In this document: piece by piece, positions 45,591 through 57,281 of the stretch | Position numbering within the stretch: position 1 is the first letter of the stretch | How the letters are laid out: every line of letters begins with the position of its first letter | Assembly (NCBI RefSeq): GCF_000464535.1 | Contig: NW_006916596.1 | Span: 18,093-82,092, forward strand | Direction of reading: 5' to 3' | Origin: Endocarpon pusillum Z07020 | Taxonomy: Eukaryota; Ascomycota; Eurotiomycetes; Verrucariales; Verrucariaceae | Length of the DNA: 64,000 nucleotides | Program-made: the position numbers and the translations under genes | Notes under the pieces: model-generated | Seen by the model: the letters and a program-made list of their open reading frames with translations, nothing else | Databases searched by the model: none | What the model was told of the DNA's origin: nothing

Positions 45591-46259
45591 ATGGCGGATA
45601 TTGAGCAGTATGCTGCGGCAGGAATCAAGCGAGCCGCCACAATGGATACTCACTGGTTGTGGCACCTGCTGACCATCTTATCGTACCTTCTCCTTCCTTT
45701 CCGTCTACTGCTTTCAGGGCTGCTCTATTTGCTCAGTTGGTTGTTTGCGCCTCTGCTTCTGCTGGGTCGCATGGGAAAGCAGATTTCAATGGTGTCTCTC
45801 CGTTTGCTGGCCCAATTTGAGGTGCGTGCAGACTCCGCACAGAGCTTATATGGCGCAAGGTATTCACATTGGCTACAGACATTCTACATCTTCTTTGGTA
45901 TCGCCATAGGAGTGGGCATTGTCTTTGGACTCGCTCTACACCTGCTTGAGCGCTACAGCGTTCAGCTTTTGAGGCTTGACCGACTAGCGCCACCCAAGGG
46001 GAGACACGTCAAAGGTCATTCTGCATCATCCTATCGTGCTGCTAGAGAGCAGAAGCGAATGCATGAAGAGCTACGAAAGGCAGCCCGATCGCGACTTCAG
46101 GCAAGCGAGCCTCTTCTCGGACGCAACGGAAGAGGTAGAGATGTCAGACGCCGGCAGATGAATCCATTGAGCCCTACGAGTCCAAGGCCTAGAGCTGGCT
46201 TGCTATCAACAACGATCCTAGAAGAAGTGGATGATTCTGAAGACGATTATGAATATTGA
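45591..46259 (+). CDS. Small fungal membrane protein of unknown function
   Basis: The 222-codon frame has a hydrophobic N-terminal half (two adjacent segments from LTILSYLLLPFRLLLSGLLY to LSWLFAPLLLLGRM), then a single strong helix TFYIFFGIAIGVGIVFGLAL, then a basic tail with YRAAREQKRMHEELRKAARS and an acidic end EEVDDSEDDYEY. An in-frame 57-bp intron (45822-45878, GTGCGT..CTACAG) is likely, because removing it joins LLAQFE to TFYIFFG as in similar fungal proteins recalled from memory. The mature product would then be 203 residues. The stop lies 28 bp from the stop of COQ8 on the other strand. Function unknown. Confidence 0.7.
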   Translation: MADIEQYAAAGIKRAATMDTHWLWHLLTILSYLLLPFRLLLSGLLYLLSWLFAPLLLLGRMGKQISMVSLRLLAQFEVRADSAQSLYGARYSHWLQTFYIFFGIAIGVGIVFGLALHLLERYSVQLLRLDRLAPPKGRHVKGHSASSYRAAREQKRMHEELRKAARSRLQASEPLLGRNGRGRDVRRRQMNPLSPTSPRPRAGLLSTTILEEVDDSEDDYEY

Positions 46260-46287
46260 TGGCTGACTGATTACACACCTGCCGCCT

Positions 46288-49023
46288 CTATTCTCGCTGC
46301 GCATGGGACTTAATTAAAGCCCAATTGAACATCTCTTTGCATTTTACTCGGCTTCCCAACCGTGCACAGAGCAAGAATGCTCCACTCAACTTTCGATGTA
46401 AGCTGTACGTCTCTTCTGGTGGTGGTGCGAGCCTTTCTCGAATCATGATGGGAATAAGATTCCTGACGCGATCGGTAATGGTCTGGTCCTTGAAGTCATA
46501 GATCTCAGGCGCAGATTCCATGAAAGGTTCCGCCAGCGTCATTACCGAGTCAATATGTGCATTTAGCATTATTTGGGACTCATAACCAGTAAGGTATCCC
46601 AACTGTATCGATAGCTCTCGGCAAGCGTCACGATCTTTCCGAGAAGCCGCAATCAGATTCTTGATGTAGAGATGCATAAATTTCTGTGGAAACTCTCTTG
46701 AGGCGCCGAAGTCGAGCAGTTCAAGTCTATTCGTATCGCTGTTGTAGAGGAAGTTTGTCCAATTGGGGTCTGTCTGCATATATCTGAACTCCATTATCTC
46801 CCGCAGGCAGAGGCGTAAGATCTGCGTTCCGATCCAGTCATTCTGTTCCTGACTGAAGTTCTGGATTTTAGTGACAGCTTTACCTTCCATTCGCTCCATA
46901 GTCAAGACCTGTTTTCCAGAAGCTTCATCATAAATTTTTGGCACAGTAAACGTGTCTGTTTCGTCTGACAGCAGTTCCTTGAATCGCTTGGCACCATCAG
47001 CCTCGCGAATATAGTCGCACTCCCAAGCCAGTTCGGTTCGTGCATTGGCTATCGTCTTATCGAGGTATAGCCCTTTTGGGAGCAGACGAGATGCTGTAAG
47101 CAAAAGCGAGAGATTGCTGAGATCGGAGGAGATTGATGCAGCGACGCCTGGATACTGCACCTTGACAGCAACTCTCTGCCTGTTCGATTTCAGGATGGCT
47201 CCATGTACCTGGCCGATGGATGCCGCAGCCATTGGCTTCTCTTCGAATGATTCGAACAAACTTCGCCAATCAGATCCGAGCTCGCTGGCTAAAACTGAAT
47301 TGCGCTGGGAGGGTGGCATGTAATCAGCACTATCTTGCACGCGCTGAAGAACCTCGTAGATGGGTTTTGGAAGCATTTTTGAATCTAAGAAGATGTTAAC
47401 ATTGTGTATACCTTCTAGCAAAATTTGTTATAACCTTGAAAGCTCATCATCTGTCCGAGCTTAAGGGCAGCTCCCCTCATTTTTGAGAGCTTTGCAACAA
47501 GGCGTTCCATATTGCCGGTACTAAGCACGAGCGACCCGTCACTTTCAGTAGCAGAACCTGTTGCTCGCTTGAGACTTTCGCCAGCGGCTCCAAAAGCCAT
47601 AGAAGCCGCCAGGCCACCATATTGCCACATTCGCCCGAATCGGGACGATGGCACTCGGGATTCTCGCATTTCAAACGGCCCGCGGCTCCCCATGGCATTT
47701 TCTCCGGATCTCAGCTGCGCTTGACCTGTTAGTGGATCAGCATGGTCTAGAATCGAGGGTCAAAGAGTTGCTTACATATGCAACTGTTTGAGCATCTTTT
47801 TGTATGTCGGCTGCAAGCTTAGTGATATCATCCTGTTCCTGCTTTGGCCCACGTGTAGTGTTGAACCCGCCATCGCCAAATCCATCAATTTTGGTATTTG
47901 TGGCACTTGAATGATCTCCCTGTCCGGCAAGTGTTGACTTGCGTCGCGGTGAGCCTGTGTTCCCGGGTTTCAAGCTTCCGAATTGTCCCTTGCTTCTAAG
48001 AATCCTTGCGACCCGAGGGCTATGAAAGATCTGATTCACCATTTCTTCAGACGGCTCCTCCGGCCCTTGTGAAGATTCTTGCTCCGAAGCACTGGCCGAT
48101 CCTTCTTTGCCACCAGAAGAGTAGAAAAAATCTGCGTTAACATCCTCCTTGAGATGTGAAACTCCTCCTTGAACATCGCCTACGTTCTTGGGGAGCTTAA
48201 ATCGAGGAAGAGCCGACAGCACAGGCGATGCACTATCGGGTGCTCTATAGAAAGTGTCGCTCTCTTGATTAACACCCATTTCTGGGCCGTCATAACTTTG
48301 GGACGCTTTTACCTCATATGCTTCTGCTCTTGGCGGCTCGCCTGCTTTAGATGGGATCTGAGACTCAGATCGTCGCTGCAAAATCCTGGCATCTTTAGAG
48401 GACAACCCAGATGACTCGAGTGTTACCCTATCGGGATCTGGAATGCTTGATCGGCCTGAGGATTCTGGTTTCAAACTCTTTGATGGCGATTCATGTTGCT
48501 CCGTAGGCTTCTTCAAAGGCTCTGTGGCCGGCCGCTGACTGTAGGCATCTTGATCTGTCTTGGATTTACCAATAGCAGCCTTTTCAGGAGGAATCGTGCC
48601 ATCTGGCAATGGATGCCGTTTCGCCTTCTCTTGCTGGACGTTCAGTTCTCCGTTTGGCACATCATCCAGCACAGCGTTATCGTGAGGCCTGTAAGAGTGG
48701 TCTTGCTCCAATCCTTCGGAACCTTTGTTTAGCTGGCTTGTATCCTGCACAGTTTCCGAGGAAGGAATCGGCCCTACTCCTGAGCCAGATTTGGAGCTGT
48801 AGGTCTGCCGTTGGGATGCTGCGTGAGAATTTAAGCTAGGCCCTAGCCCAGAAGGGGGAAGAGCTTGGGCTGTAGATTTCGTCTGCTTCCGCAAGGCTTT
48901 TGCCAAAGTCGAAGTCTTGCTATATACATCCAGCTGCTTCAAACGGATGCTGAAATGCTTCGAAGCAACGGCACGAGAAGCATTAAATAGTACAGCCACG
49001 TCAAGCAATCGCATACCCGCCAT
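46288..49023 (-). CDS. COQ8: COQ8/ADCK-type atypical kinase for ubiquinone biosynthesis
   Basis: Minus-strand exons: 49023-47776, 47714-47435 and 47384-46288 (874 residues). The introns are 61 bp (GTAAGC..GCGCAG) and 50 bp (GTTATA..TCTTAG). The N-terminal ~410 residues are a mitochondrial-type start plus a long Ser/Pro/Lys-rich, apparently disordered region, found in filamentous fungi but much shorter in yeast. The kinase-like core follows: RESRVPSSRFGRMWQYGGL, the KxGQ motif in KMRGAALKLGQMMSFQ, the Ala-rich loop in MAAASIGQVHGAIL, Lys in RVAVKVQYPG, the catalytic QTDPNWTNFLY, and the DFG in LELLDFGASREF. KxGQ and the Ala loop define the UbiB family. It supports coenzyme Q synthome stability at the inner mitochondrial membrane. 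Confidence 0.93.
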
Positions 49024-49617
49024 ATCAAGATCTTCGCTATCATGGATAGGGCAGAATTGATTGTGAGTACGAAGTTGAACAAGGTTGCGTAATGGCAACG
49101 GTAGCTAATGTACCGAACGCCAAGCGTAAAAGCACGTGACAGCCTTGGGGGGGGTTCCTCATCTGAACATTAATACCTCCTCGTATCATGTCGATCTGCT
49201 CCTTAAGGTCATTGAAGCATTACTGAATCTACTCGTTTACGTGTTCTGGCTTTATAACGTCAAACAATGAACGTTGTATCTTCTCTAACTTTTTCTCAAA
49301 CGCTTCTAGATAGTCCCTCAAGATTCATTCTATTTGTATCCCTAGTGTCGCTGAATGAGTGATCTTCATCCTTGAGAATAGCGTTCCCGCGATTTAGTAT
49401 GATAATTCTGCTGCAGTCTTGGCAGAAGGAACATCAGAATCAAAAGATGGAGAGAAAGATAATGCTACCAGATGCACAAATTAAAGGCATAATGCTGATC
49501 AAATAGTGGTGGAGATCTACTTCTCTTGCATCTAGAAGGGAAGAAAAGGGTTGTATCTACCGCAACTGAGCGCTAATACTAAAGCGGAGTGGTCGCAGCT
49601 AACAGCCTGAGTGCTCA
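49024..49617. other. Intergenic, no supported gene
   Basis: Between the COQ8 start and the P450 stop. An AT-rich part at about 49200-49600 without motifs. Confidence 0.5.
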
Positions 49618-51275
49618 TTACAACTTCTCCTCTGACGACTTTGCTGGAGAACGCCTTTTAATCTTCACATTCAAGCCGGTTTGCCGGGAAAGCCATCGGT
49701 TCTCAACATGCCATTCGCAGCCACCCGGATCTGCAAATTGAAGCTATTGATGCTCGTCAGTTTTTCTCCTTATATTGCAAATTCATACCACTGAAATTAA
49801 GACTGAACGAATTTCTTTTTGGGACTTACCTCAAAATCTCGAAGGAGGGTAGGAATAAGCTTATAAATCTCCAGGTACGAGATATTCTTGCCTATGCAGG
49901 ATCTATGGCCAGCATCGAAGGTCAACAAAGCGTTTTCCATCTTCCGCTTTTGTAGAGCATCACACTCCAGCCATCTCTTTGGTCTCCAAGAATCAGCATC
50001 ATAGCCGAAGGTTTCGTAATCCCTATGCACGACCCAGGCGGGCATACCAACGACTGTACCTCCCGGAAGCTTTTGACCCGAGATTACTGAGCCTTCGGGT
50101 GGAACCACTCGTTCATAGGGTAAGGCAAATGGAGGGTGCATCCGTCCCGCCTCCTTTATGCAAGCATCGAGGTAGGGTGGTGTTAAGGCTTCTTTCCATG
50201 CCACAATATCACTGAGCTCGGGCCGGGAGTCGAGTTCTGCTCGTAGTGACTCCATGGATTCTGTGTACTTCAGCAGGTTATAGATTATAGTGCGAAGTAT
50301 TATGGCAGTTGTATCACTGCCTGCGGTAATATTAGACGTTGCCCAGGCATTGATAGCCCATGGTGGCGTAGCCGGGTCTTTCGAAGCTACTTCCATGAAG
50401 CGCGTTAAGAAATCGCGGTTCTGATGTAAATCGGCATCCGGTCCAGACTTTTGATGCGTTTTGGCAGCCTCTTCCTTTTCATGTAATCTTGTACGTGCGA
50501 ATGCGACGATGGGACTAATCTTAGTAATTCGTAAGTACTGCAAGATAGGATTCTTTGCCAACACGTATTCGAGCCAAGGCATTTGAGTCACTGGTGCCGC
50601 TCGATAAAAGTAGTTCCAGCTGTTTTCCATGATATCATCCACATCATCCCCGCTCTCCAAGAATCCTAGGCGCTTAGAGAAGGTGATCTCTCCGATGACA
50701 TCGAATGCGAACATCTGCAGCCATTTCCCAAAGTCACAAACGTTCCTTGTCTGCACAAATCTCGAATCAAGTTGCTTGAGGAATTCACGTATGGTAGAGT
50801 CCACGTAAGGCTCAAAAGATATCAGATTGCTCATCGAGTAGATTCCTGCAATAGGTCGCTTGAGGAGACGATGCACCTCTTCATTCTGGGTTGCAAACAA
50901 GCCAGGGATGGCTTTACCCTTGACGTAGAAGGAGAGCACCCAGTAGAAGTCAGACTTCTTATACTTTCCGTTGAAGCCGTAGATATTCGGGATCTCGGCC
51001 ACATCAGAAACTGAGACCATGTTTGACCCGAACCGGACCAAAGACCCGTACTTTCTGTGTAGAGCCACATGTGTCTCATGAGCATCTCCTTTAAGAACCC
51101 ATCGGAATCTAGGGATATTCGTAAGAGCTGCAATGAAAGGTCCGGGGATGTGTCGAAGCCTCAAGTAACATCGTAGGTTCCAGAGGAAAACGATGACAAG
51201 CAGGCTAAAAAACACCGCGGTTGTGGGTCTGGTGTTGTTATAAATAGCTAGAAAGAGAGATTCATTCGCTGCCAT
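49618..51275 (-). CDS. Cytochrome P450 monooxygenase, pisatin-demethylase-like
   Basis: Minus-strand exons: 51275-49830 and 49743-49618 (523 residues). The 86-bp intron (GTAAGT..AATAG) joins LLRDFE to LQFADPGGCEWHVENRWLS, typical of this fungal clade. The N-terminal anchor is about TTAVFFSLLVIVFLWNLRCY, then the Pro-rich hinge RHIPGPFIAALTNIPRFRW. The I-helix oxygen-binding motif is NITAGSDTTAIILRT, ExxR is in CIKEAGRMHPP, the PERF-like segment is DSWRPKRWLE, and the heme-thiolate loop is FDAGHRSCIGKNISYLEI (FxxGxRxCxG with the axial Cys). The overall pattern resembles CYP57-type enzymes. Sequence does not give the substrate. No biosynthetic cluster partners are adjacent. Confidence 0.93.
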
Positions 51276-51968
51276 ATCTTCAGAAGATGCAGTTTAAAAC
51301 CAGGCAAGATAATCCAAAACAGTGACGAAAATTTCACGACTCGATTCTGTTGAGAAACATAGTTGATAATACTCACCTTGAGCTATAGCTTAAAGATATT
51401 CATCAACGATTCGCTCCCACCAACCAGACGGGTAACTACACAGATCATAATTTCTTGGAATACTGTTCTTTGGACCGGAGTCAAGTAAAGCCAATCACAG
51501 AAGCAAAATAATCGCTTCGTGTGTGCAGTTACTATTCCCTGTGTCACTGACAACTACGTAAGCCAAGCATGGAAATATAGCTGATCCGAGAGATTTCAAC
51601 ATGTGGGGCGGGTTCTGCCTAAGCCCATGCTGTCTAAAATGTTCTTACTGACTCTGGTCCTTTAGTCTCATGGAAGTATGCAATGTTTGATGCGCCGCTA
51701 GATTATTCTTCCATTTACTACGGTACCAGGCATAGTATCGTTAGCGCGATCTAGTAACTGCCTGTAACTGCAAAGATAGAACGCCACGGAATCGCTCGGT
51801 TGGAAGCAACATGTTCTACTCACTATGAAGGGCACATTCCATAGCATCAAAAACATCTTGGCAACTTGTTGAAGTTGATTCAAGCAGCTCTCAGCAGCGC
51901 AGAATGGGATTAAAATGCATAGGATCAACCATATCGTCTTGGATGACAACAGTAAGGTCACAGGACCG
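51276..51968. other. Intergenic, no supported gene
   Basis: P450 promoter side, between the cytochrome P450 start and the left inverted repeat of the transposon island. Short frames only. Confidence 0.5.
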
Positions 51969-52014
51969 TATCCCCTCCGTACCCGAACAGGGGTGTAGAA
52001 TGTGCCAATTAGCG
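51969..52014. repeat. Left inverted repeat of the piggyBac element
   Basis: Two 16-base blocks shared in reverse complement with 59744-59775, separated here by an extra 14 bases (51985-51998). Confidence 0.8.
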
Positions 52015-52329
52015 CTGTCGATCACTGCGGGGAGGCTCAAAATGTCAATAAACACCCTATTTGAGCTATTTGAGGCCGTTCTATCTAGCAATTGACTCCA
52101 ATTGAGTGGTGATATTGTGCCCAGCACTCTCCTTCGATACAGAGCCAAATCTGGCATTTTGAGCACTCATAATGAGTGTGTGAGCCTCCTAAAATAGCTG
52201 TAGAAATGCCATTATTGGTTGAGCGTGTAGTATCTGTTCCAAATGCGCGTTTTGATGCCCTTTTGCGTGTACAACCTGGCGGATGAAGCTTTCCCCATTG
52301 GCACCGTCCGCCGGACTTCTTTTGTATGG

Positions 52330-53021
52330 GTTTATAGTGTCTTTGAAGTACTACAGTTGGTAGAGATTGTGAATCTTAAATACGCGTTAATGCAGGCAAC
52401 ATTAATAAGGAAGTAGATCAAGGGCATTTGTGTACGATAACTTTGCTTACGATAGCAAGTAAATGTTGCGCGTAGCTAATCCGCTTGATCTACGCCCTTT
52501 ATATAGTAGTTATAATCATTAATAGCTCTTGGTATAAAGAGATCCTTAAAGGGTAAGCCCTTGAATACAGGGTTAAGGATACGTTGATTTTTAGAAGAGA
52601 TTTTAGGGCATCTGCGCGTTTGTTGAATTTGATCTTCTGTACGATAGAGGCTATAAGTAGTTGTAAGAGCACAAACAGCCTTATTATCTTGCCAAATAAA
52701 GGCTAGAGTATTGTTATTAATGACTTATGCTATCGTAGAATCCTAGAGAAGCTTACTATTATCGTTAAGATAATGCTAAAGTTGTATAGACACGTCTGCG
52801 GCCTTTTTTTGTATAGTTCTTATACAGTAAATACCCATCGCCAGAAGGCACTAAGCTACTAGTACGTTCAGAAATAGATTATCTAGATAGATGCAGAATT
52901 TTAGCTTTAGCAGTTATGTAGCAAGGCGTAAAACGAGTACGTACGTAGGCGCAAGGAAAGCGCTCTTTTCAGTATCTGAATCTACGTCTGCGCCCTGTTG
53001 CTGTGGCCACCGTGTTTGTTG
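52330..53021 (-). pseudogene. piggyBac-like transposase, C-terminal half
   Basis: Minus-strand frames contain YLDNLFLNVLVA and LLAMGIYCIRT (second catalytic Asp region), FIWQDNKAVCALTTTYSLY (third Asp region) and LFIPRAINDYNYYIKGVDQA, then a TAG where Gln is expected before LRATFTCYRKQSYRTQMP. It is interrupted by many stops and a frame change. This continues the half at 59682-58848 across the retrotransposon insertion. Confidence 0.75.
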
Positions 53022-53026
53022 ACCTT

Positions 53027-53327
53027 TGTCACGGTTCAGAGTCAGGAGTATGCACTGAACAAGGAACGCAGATTGAACTGAGATTTCTAGCTACCGAGTC
53101 ACGACTACTGACGAGCGAGAGTATCTATATACATTGTAGAACAGAAAGGGGCAGGACTCAGGAAAACATGACTAGACATCGTACCATCATCTCGGAGCTT
53201 CCGTACGAGACGGAAGCTAGGAATTGGAGCGGAAGAGAGCGCAAACAGAATTAGTATGTTGGAGGTTCCATATGGTACGCGAGAGCACCTGACAGCTCGA
53301 GCATTCCCACAGGTGCAACCTGTAACA
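53027..53327 (-). repeat. 3' LTR of the chromovirus
   Basis: 301 bp; minus-strand ends TGTTACAGG...CGTGACA. It differs from the other LTR at about 53246 and 53253 only, as judged by eye. Confidence 0.95.
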
Positions 53328-53348
53328 TTACCCCCTTCCTCCCCTCGT
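53328..53348 (-). promoter_or_regulatory. Polypurine tract next to the 3' LTR
   Basis: The minus strand reads GAGGGGAGGAAGGGGGTAA directly before the LTR TGTTACAG. It is the plus-strand primer site of reverse transcription. The pol frame reads through it and its TAA (53328-53330) abuts the LTR. Confidence 0.85.
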
Positions 53349-54983
53349 ACGTGCCTCCCATTCATCTAGAGCGGCCGTGTCTTCCAGTGCTGATGCCGGT
53401 TCCCATGTAGGTCGAGCGTATCCTTTCCATCGTACGAGTAGCTTTCGTCGTCAACCAGTGCCTTTTTCGTTCTCAATTTTGTCGATTTCCCATTCGTTTT
53501 CTTTATCAGGCTGCATGACCGGATCTGGATGCGTGTCATCTTGCTTTTGGCCTGGAAGCAGGTCATACGAAGCGGGTCGCAAGAGCATACTATGGAAAAC
53601 GTTGTGGATTCCTGGCGGCGTATCAAGGCGGTAGCTGTGTGAACCTATCACTTCCGTGATCGTGTATTTTGCGTATTTGTCATCCAGTTTCTTTGATGGT
53701 CTGTCCGTACAAACATTTCGCAGGTCCAGCCATACCTTGTCGTTCACCTTATACTTAGGTCCTTCTTGCCGATGTTCATTGACAGCCTTCTCGACTATTT
53801 GTTGTGTTGCTGCCATCGCGGACTGTGCCCATTCTCGTGCATCTTGAAGTTTTCGTACGACTCGTTCTGCTTTCGCTATTGGGGAGTCCCTTTTCATGTT
53901 GTCTTCATACGTATCTTCCAGGTCTAGAGGGTCTGCGGAATACCCATGTTCTAAGAAAAAGGGGCTTACCTTAGTTGTCGCTGAATCAGTATTATTCATT
54001 GCTAGCTCAGCACCAGGGAGAAGGCTATTTTAGTCATCTTGCGTGTACGAAGTAAATATTTGTAAGTACACCTCTAGCGTCTGGTTTATACGTTCTGTGG
54101 CGCCGTCTGTCTCAGGGTGATAGGCTGTTGATAGTCTTCGTATGATACCTAATTGTTGACATAGTCGTTTCCAGAATCTGTTAACAAACTGGACGCCTCG
54201 ATCAGAAATAATAGCTTGTGGCAGGAAGTATCGTTGATAAAACGTTTTCAAGAACCAGTTTGTCACGGTCTCCGTACGGATGTTCGGAAGTCCTTCCAGA
54301 ATGACGCCACGACTTAGACGGTCAGTGACTACAATGATGTTCGTACAGCCCTCGCTTTCCGGCAGATCGATGATAAAGTCAATTGAGATCTCCTTCCATA
54401 CTTGGTCTGGTACTGGGAGTGGTTTCAAAAAGCCTTGTCGTTGGTCTTTCCATGACTTGGATCGTCTGCATACCTGACAGTTTCGTACGAAGCGTTGTAC
54501 GTCCTCCGACATTCGTGGCCAAAAGTAATTCCTTGACAGAACTTGGGCCGTGTTGTCTCGACCAGGGTGTCCACAGATCTTGTCATCATGCGTTCTCTGG
54601 ATCATCTTCGTACGAAGTGTGTTGTAATCTGGAACCCATTTTCGTCTACGGAAGAGCAACCGATCTTGGCTGTCCAGACTGCATTCGCTTAAGGAGACCT
54701 TCAAGTTCAACTCTCGGGGAAACTTTGCCTTATCTGTCCGAATTGCATCCCGGGCTGCTTCGTATGTTTCATCATATGTCATAGCCTCATTCCATAGAGC
54801 TCGCAGATCGTCGGTATCTTCAGATGAACTTCGCATAGTGCGTACCAGAGCGGCTGAAATAGTGTCTTTCGTTCTGAACATGTCTAGTCGCAATAGTTGC
54901 ATTGTACGATAGTCCGTTCGTTCATCCTGGCCGTGTGGCATGTCTTGTTCCTGTCTTGATAAGGCATCTGCTCGTTCGTTCAT
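53331..54983 (-). pseudogene. Chromovirus pol: integrase and chromodomain
   Basis: One continuous frame apart from two stops. Residues from 54983: HHCC-type zinc finger (HDDKICGHPGRDNTAQVLSR, FVRNCQVCRRSK) and the integrase core with D in EISIDFIIDLPES, D in AIISDRGVQFVNRFW, and E in HPETDGATERINQTLE. A TAG at 54030-54032 (Trp expected) precedes NSLLPGAELAMNN. The C-terminal GPY-like part has KVNDKVWLDLRNV. A chromodomain follows: NEWEIDKIENEKGTG, a TGA, then RRKLLVRWKGYARPTWEP and a C-terminal helix. Chromodomains target insertion to H3K9-methylated chromatin in related elements. Confidence 0.9.
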
Positions 54984-56186
54984 CTTGCCTGGGATGTACG
55001 AGATTATGAAGTTGTACCAAGAGAGAATAAGTGACTATCGCATTTGTTGTTCTGTAAGCTTACGCGCTGTCATAAAGTATTCAAGATTCTTGTGATCTGT
55101 ACAGACTTCGAATCTCTCAACACTTCGTAACTCTGCGTCCCAGGCTTCTAAACATCATATAATAGCTAGCATTTCTTTGTCGTAGATTTCATAGTTGCAT
55201 TCAGCTAGAGAGTTCTTCTTTGAGAAGAACGCACAAGGACGGAGTATACTATTATCTTGAACTTATATTAGCATACTATTAATACAATATCTAGAAGAGT
55301 TAGTCTCAAGAATCGTTTCTCAGCCTGGATCAAATCGTACAAGGATTTGTTTACTTGTAAATATTGTCTTAAGCTTATTAAATGCCTGTTAGCATTCATC
55401 ATTTCAGAAGAAAACAGTGTTCTTATATGTGAGTCGCAAGAGAGGCATAGCGATATCAGAGTACTTCAGAATAAACATTCGGTAGAAATTAGCAAATCCT
55501 AGGAAACTTTGTACAGCGGTAGCCGTCTTTGGTGCTTGCCATTCTTTAATTGCTTGAATCTTCTCTGGGTCTATTTGTATGCCCTTTTTTGCTTCAAGAA
55601 TGAATCCTAAATACTTTGTGCTCTTCGTCTCAAATTCGCATTTGTTGATATTAATCTGTAAACCTGCTGCTCGAAGACGTTCAAGGACTTATCGTACGTG
55701 TTGTTGATGATCTTTCAGTGAACTGTCAGTGTAGATCAAGATGTCGTCCACATAAGCAGAACAGAAGTCGTTAAGAAAGTCTTGTAGTGCCTAATTAATA
55801 TATTGTTGAAACGTGCTTAGAGCATTTGCTAAGCTAAAAGGGGTAATCATCTATTTATAAAGTCTATATCTTGTACGAAACGCAGTCATCTATTCATCTC
55901 CTTCAGTGATTCGTATTTTATGAAAGGCAGCCACAATGTCGAGTTTCGTATACCATTTCGCTTTTCTAGCATTCTGTAGCGTTTCTTGAATCAACGGAAG
56001 TGGGTATCGATCTTTTCGTGTAATCTTGTTCAGACCACGATAATCAACACAAAATCGTAGACCTCCTCTAGGCTTTCGTACGAAGAGAACAGGGGCAGCT
56101 GCAGGCGAATTACTCACACGAATGAATCCTTTATCAAGATATTCTGTAAGAGTCTTTCGTAGTACAAGTAGTTCATCGCGGGACAT
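54984..56186 (-). pseudogene. Chromovirus pol: reverse transcriptase and RNase H (many stops)
   Basis: The RT begins around MSRDELLVLRKTLTEYLDKG and SPAAAPVLFVRKPRGGLRFC, with the catalytic YVDD box recognisable further on in SAYVDDILIYTD. RNase H and tether remnants include TDHKNLEYFMTARKL. In-frame stops follow positions where Trp or Gln is conserved in the family, the G-to-A / C-to-T pattern. The longest open piece is 56186-55890. Confidence 0.85.
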
Positions 56187-56201
56187 ATTGTATAATGGTC
56201 C

Positions 56202-56864
56202 CTAAGGAGCTTCTGCTTTCTTGCCATCCTGTTGAACCAACTCAATCTTGTGATCAACACCATTCCCTCGAATTGGTGGTAGCTTGTCGGCTTCTTTCTT
56301 GTCAAATACATCCAGAAATTCATGGTACTGTATTGGGAGTTTCGTACGGGGGTCCGTAGTTGTCTTTAGTCGTAAAGCCTTCTTAATGTCTTTTATGCTT
56401 GCAGCAAATATTTGGACAGCACCATCTTGCTTCTTTTTCTTCGTACGTCGTGATAATGCGGTAAAGGCAGCAGCGGAAACATGAACATAGTCATAGGGAG
56501 ATTCAAATAGATGAGCTTGATTTCTAATAGTCACTTGTGTCGTACGAAGTAAGCATTCGGATTTCTCAGCGTTCAATACTGCTTGTTGCTTTCTAGCCCA
56601 TGCGAGGCCGAGGATCATATCGTACGAAGCAAGACAGAGAGCAATATAAAGGAAAATTCGTTCTTCACAATGACTATCAATATCAATATTGCACTCAGCG
56701 ACTTCTGTAATCTGATCATTTGAGATATCGTTGAATCCTTCAATCATTTGTGGGGCGATAGACAGGCGCGGGAGATTATGCTTTCGTACAAAACGTGAAT
56801 CAATGATTCCATAAGAGAGGCATCCAGTATCAATCAAGGTGTTTGTATAGCATTTCTTATTCAC
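56202..56864 (-). pseudogene. Chromovirus aspartic protease region
   Basis: Open frame of 220 codons. The active-site motif is NTLIDTGCLSYGIID, i.e. DTG as in retropepsins, with the second strand and DMILGLAWARKQQ (ILG) as the conserved C-terminal motif. The frame leads towards the RT with ELVQQDGKKAEAP before a stop. Confidence 0.8.
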
Positions 56865-56977
56865 AAGTGTGGAAACAAGGAATGGAGATGTATTAAGAGA
56901 CTTTGAAAATTAGATCTAATCTGTTTTGTTTTGTACGACCTCCGTCGTACGCTTCTGGCGGCGTCTTTTGCCAGAAG

Positions 56978-57247
56978 CTACTCTTTTCCCGACTCTTCAA
57001 CGTCGGACGAGTTACTGTCATTCTTTTGATCAGGCGGCTCCGCACGAACAGGAGCCACACGAACTTCCTTCCCCCCTTTCTTGTCCTTTGACAAGTCAGC
57101 CTTGCATTCCTTCACTCTATGACTTTTTCGGCCACAGCGCAGACAAAGTCCTTCCTCACGTCGACGTGCAATCTCGTCTTCAGATGCCCATCGTGGTTCC
57201 TTCATACGAATCTTTGCGACTAGCACAGTAGTTGGCTGCCAGTCCAT
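56978..57247 (-). pseudogene. Chromovirus nucleocapsid zinc knuckle
   Basis: The frame contains GLCLRCGRKSHRVKECKADL, a CCHC knuckle (C-x2-C-x4-H-x4-C) followed by basic and acidic stretches. It joins gag upstream and protease downstream in the element order. Confidence 0.85.
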
Positions 57248-57281
57248 CTCATCCGCTGTTGCCGACGATCTTACATCGTCA

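Noticed and set aside
49618..51275. Secondary-metabolite gene cluster around the P450
   Set aside because: Neighbours are COQ8 and a transposon island; no backbone synthase, transporter or regulator is adjacent.
51891..52166. 91-codon minus-strand frame at the left transposon edge
   Set aside because: Spans the inverted repeat and has no motif; treated as transposon flank.
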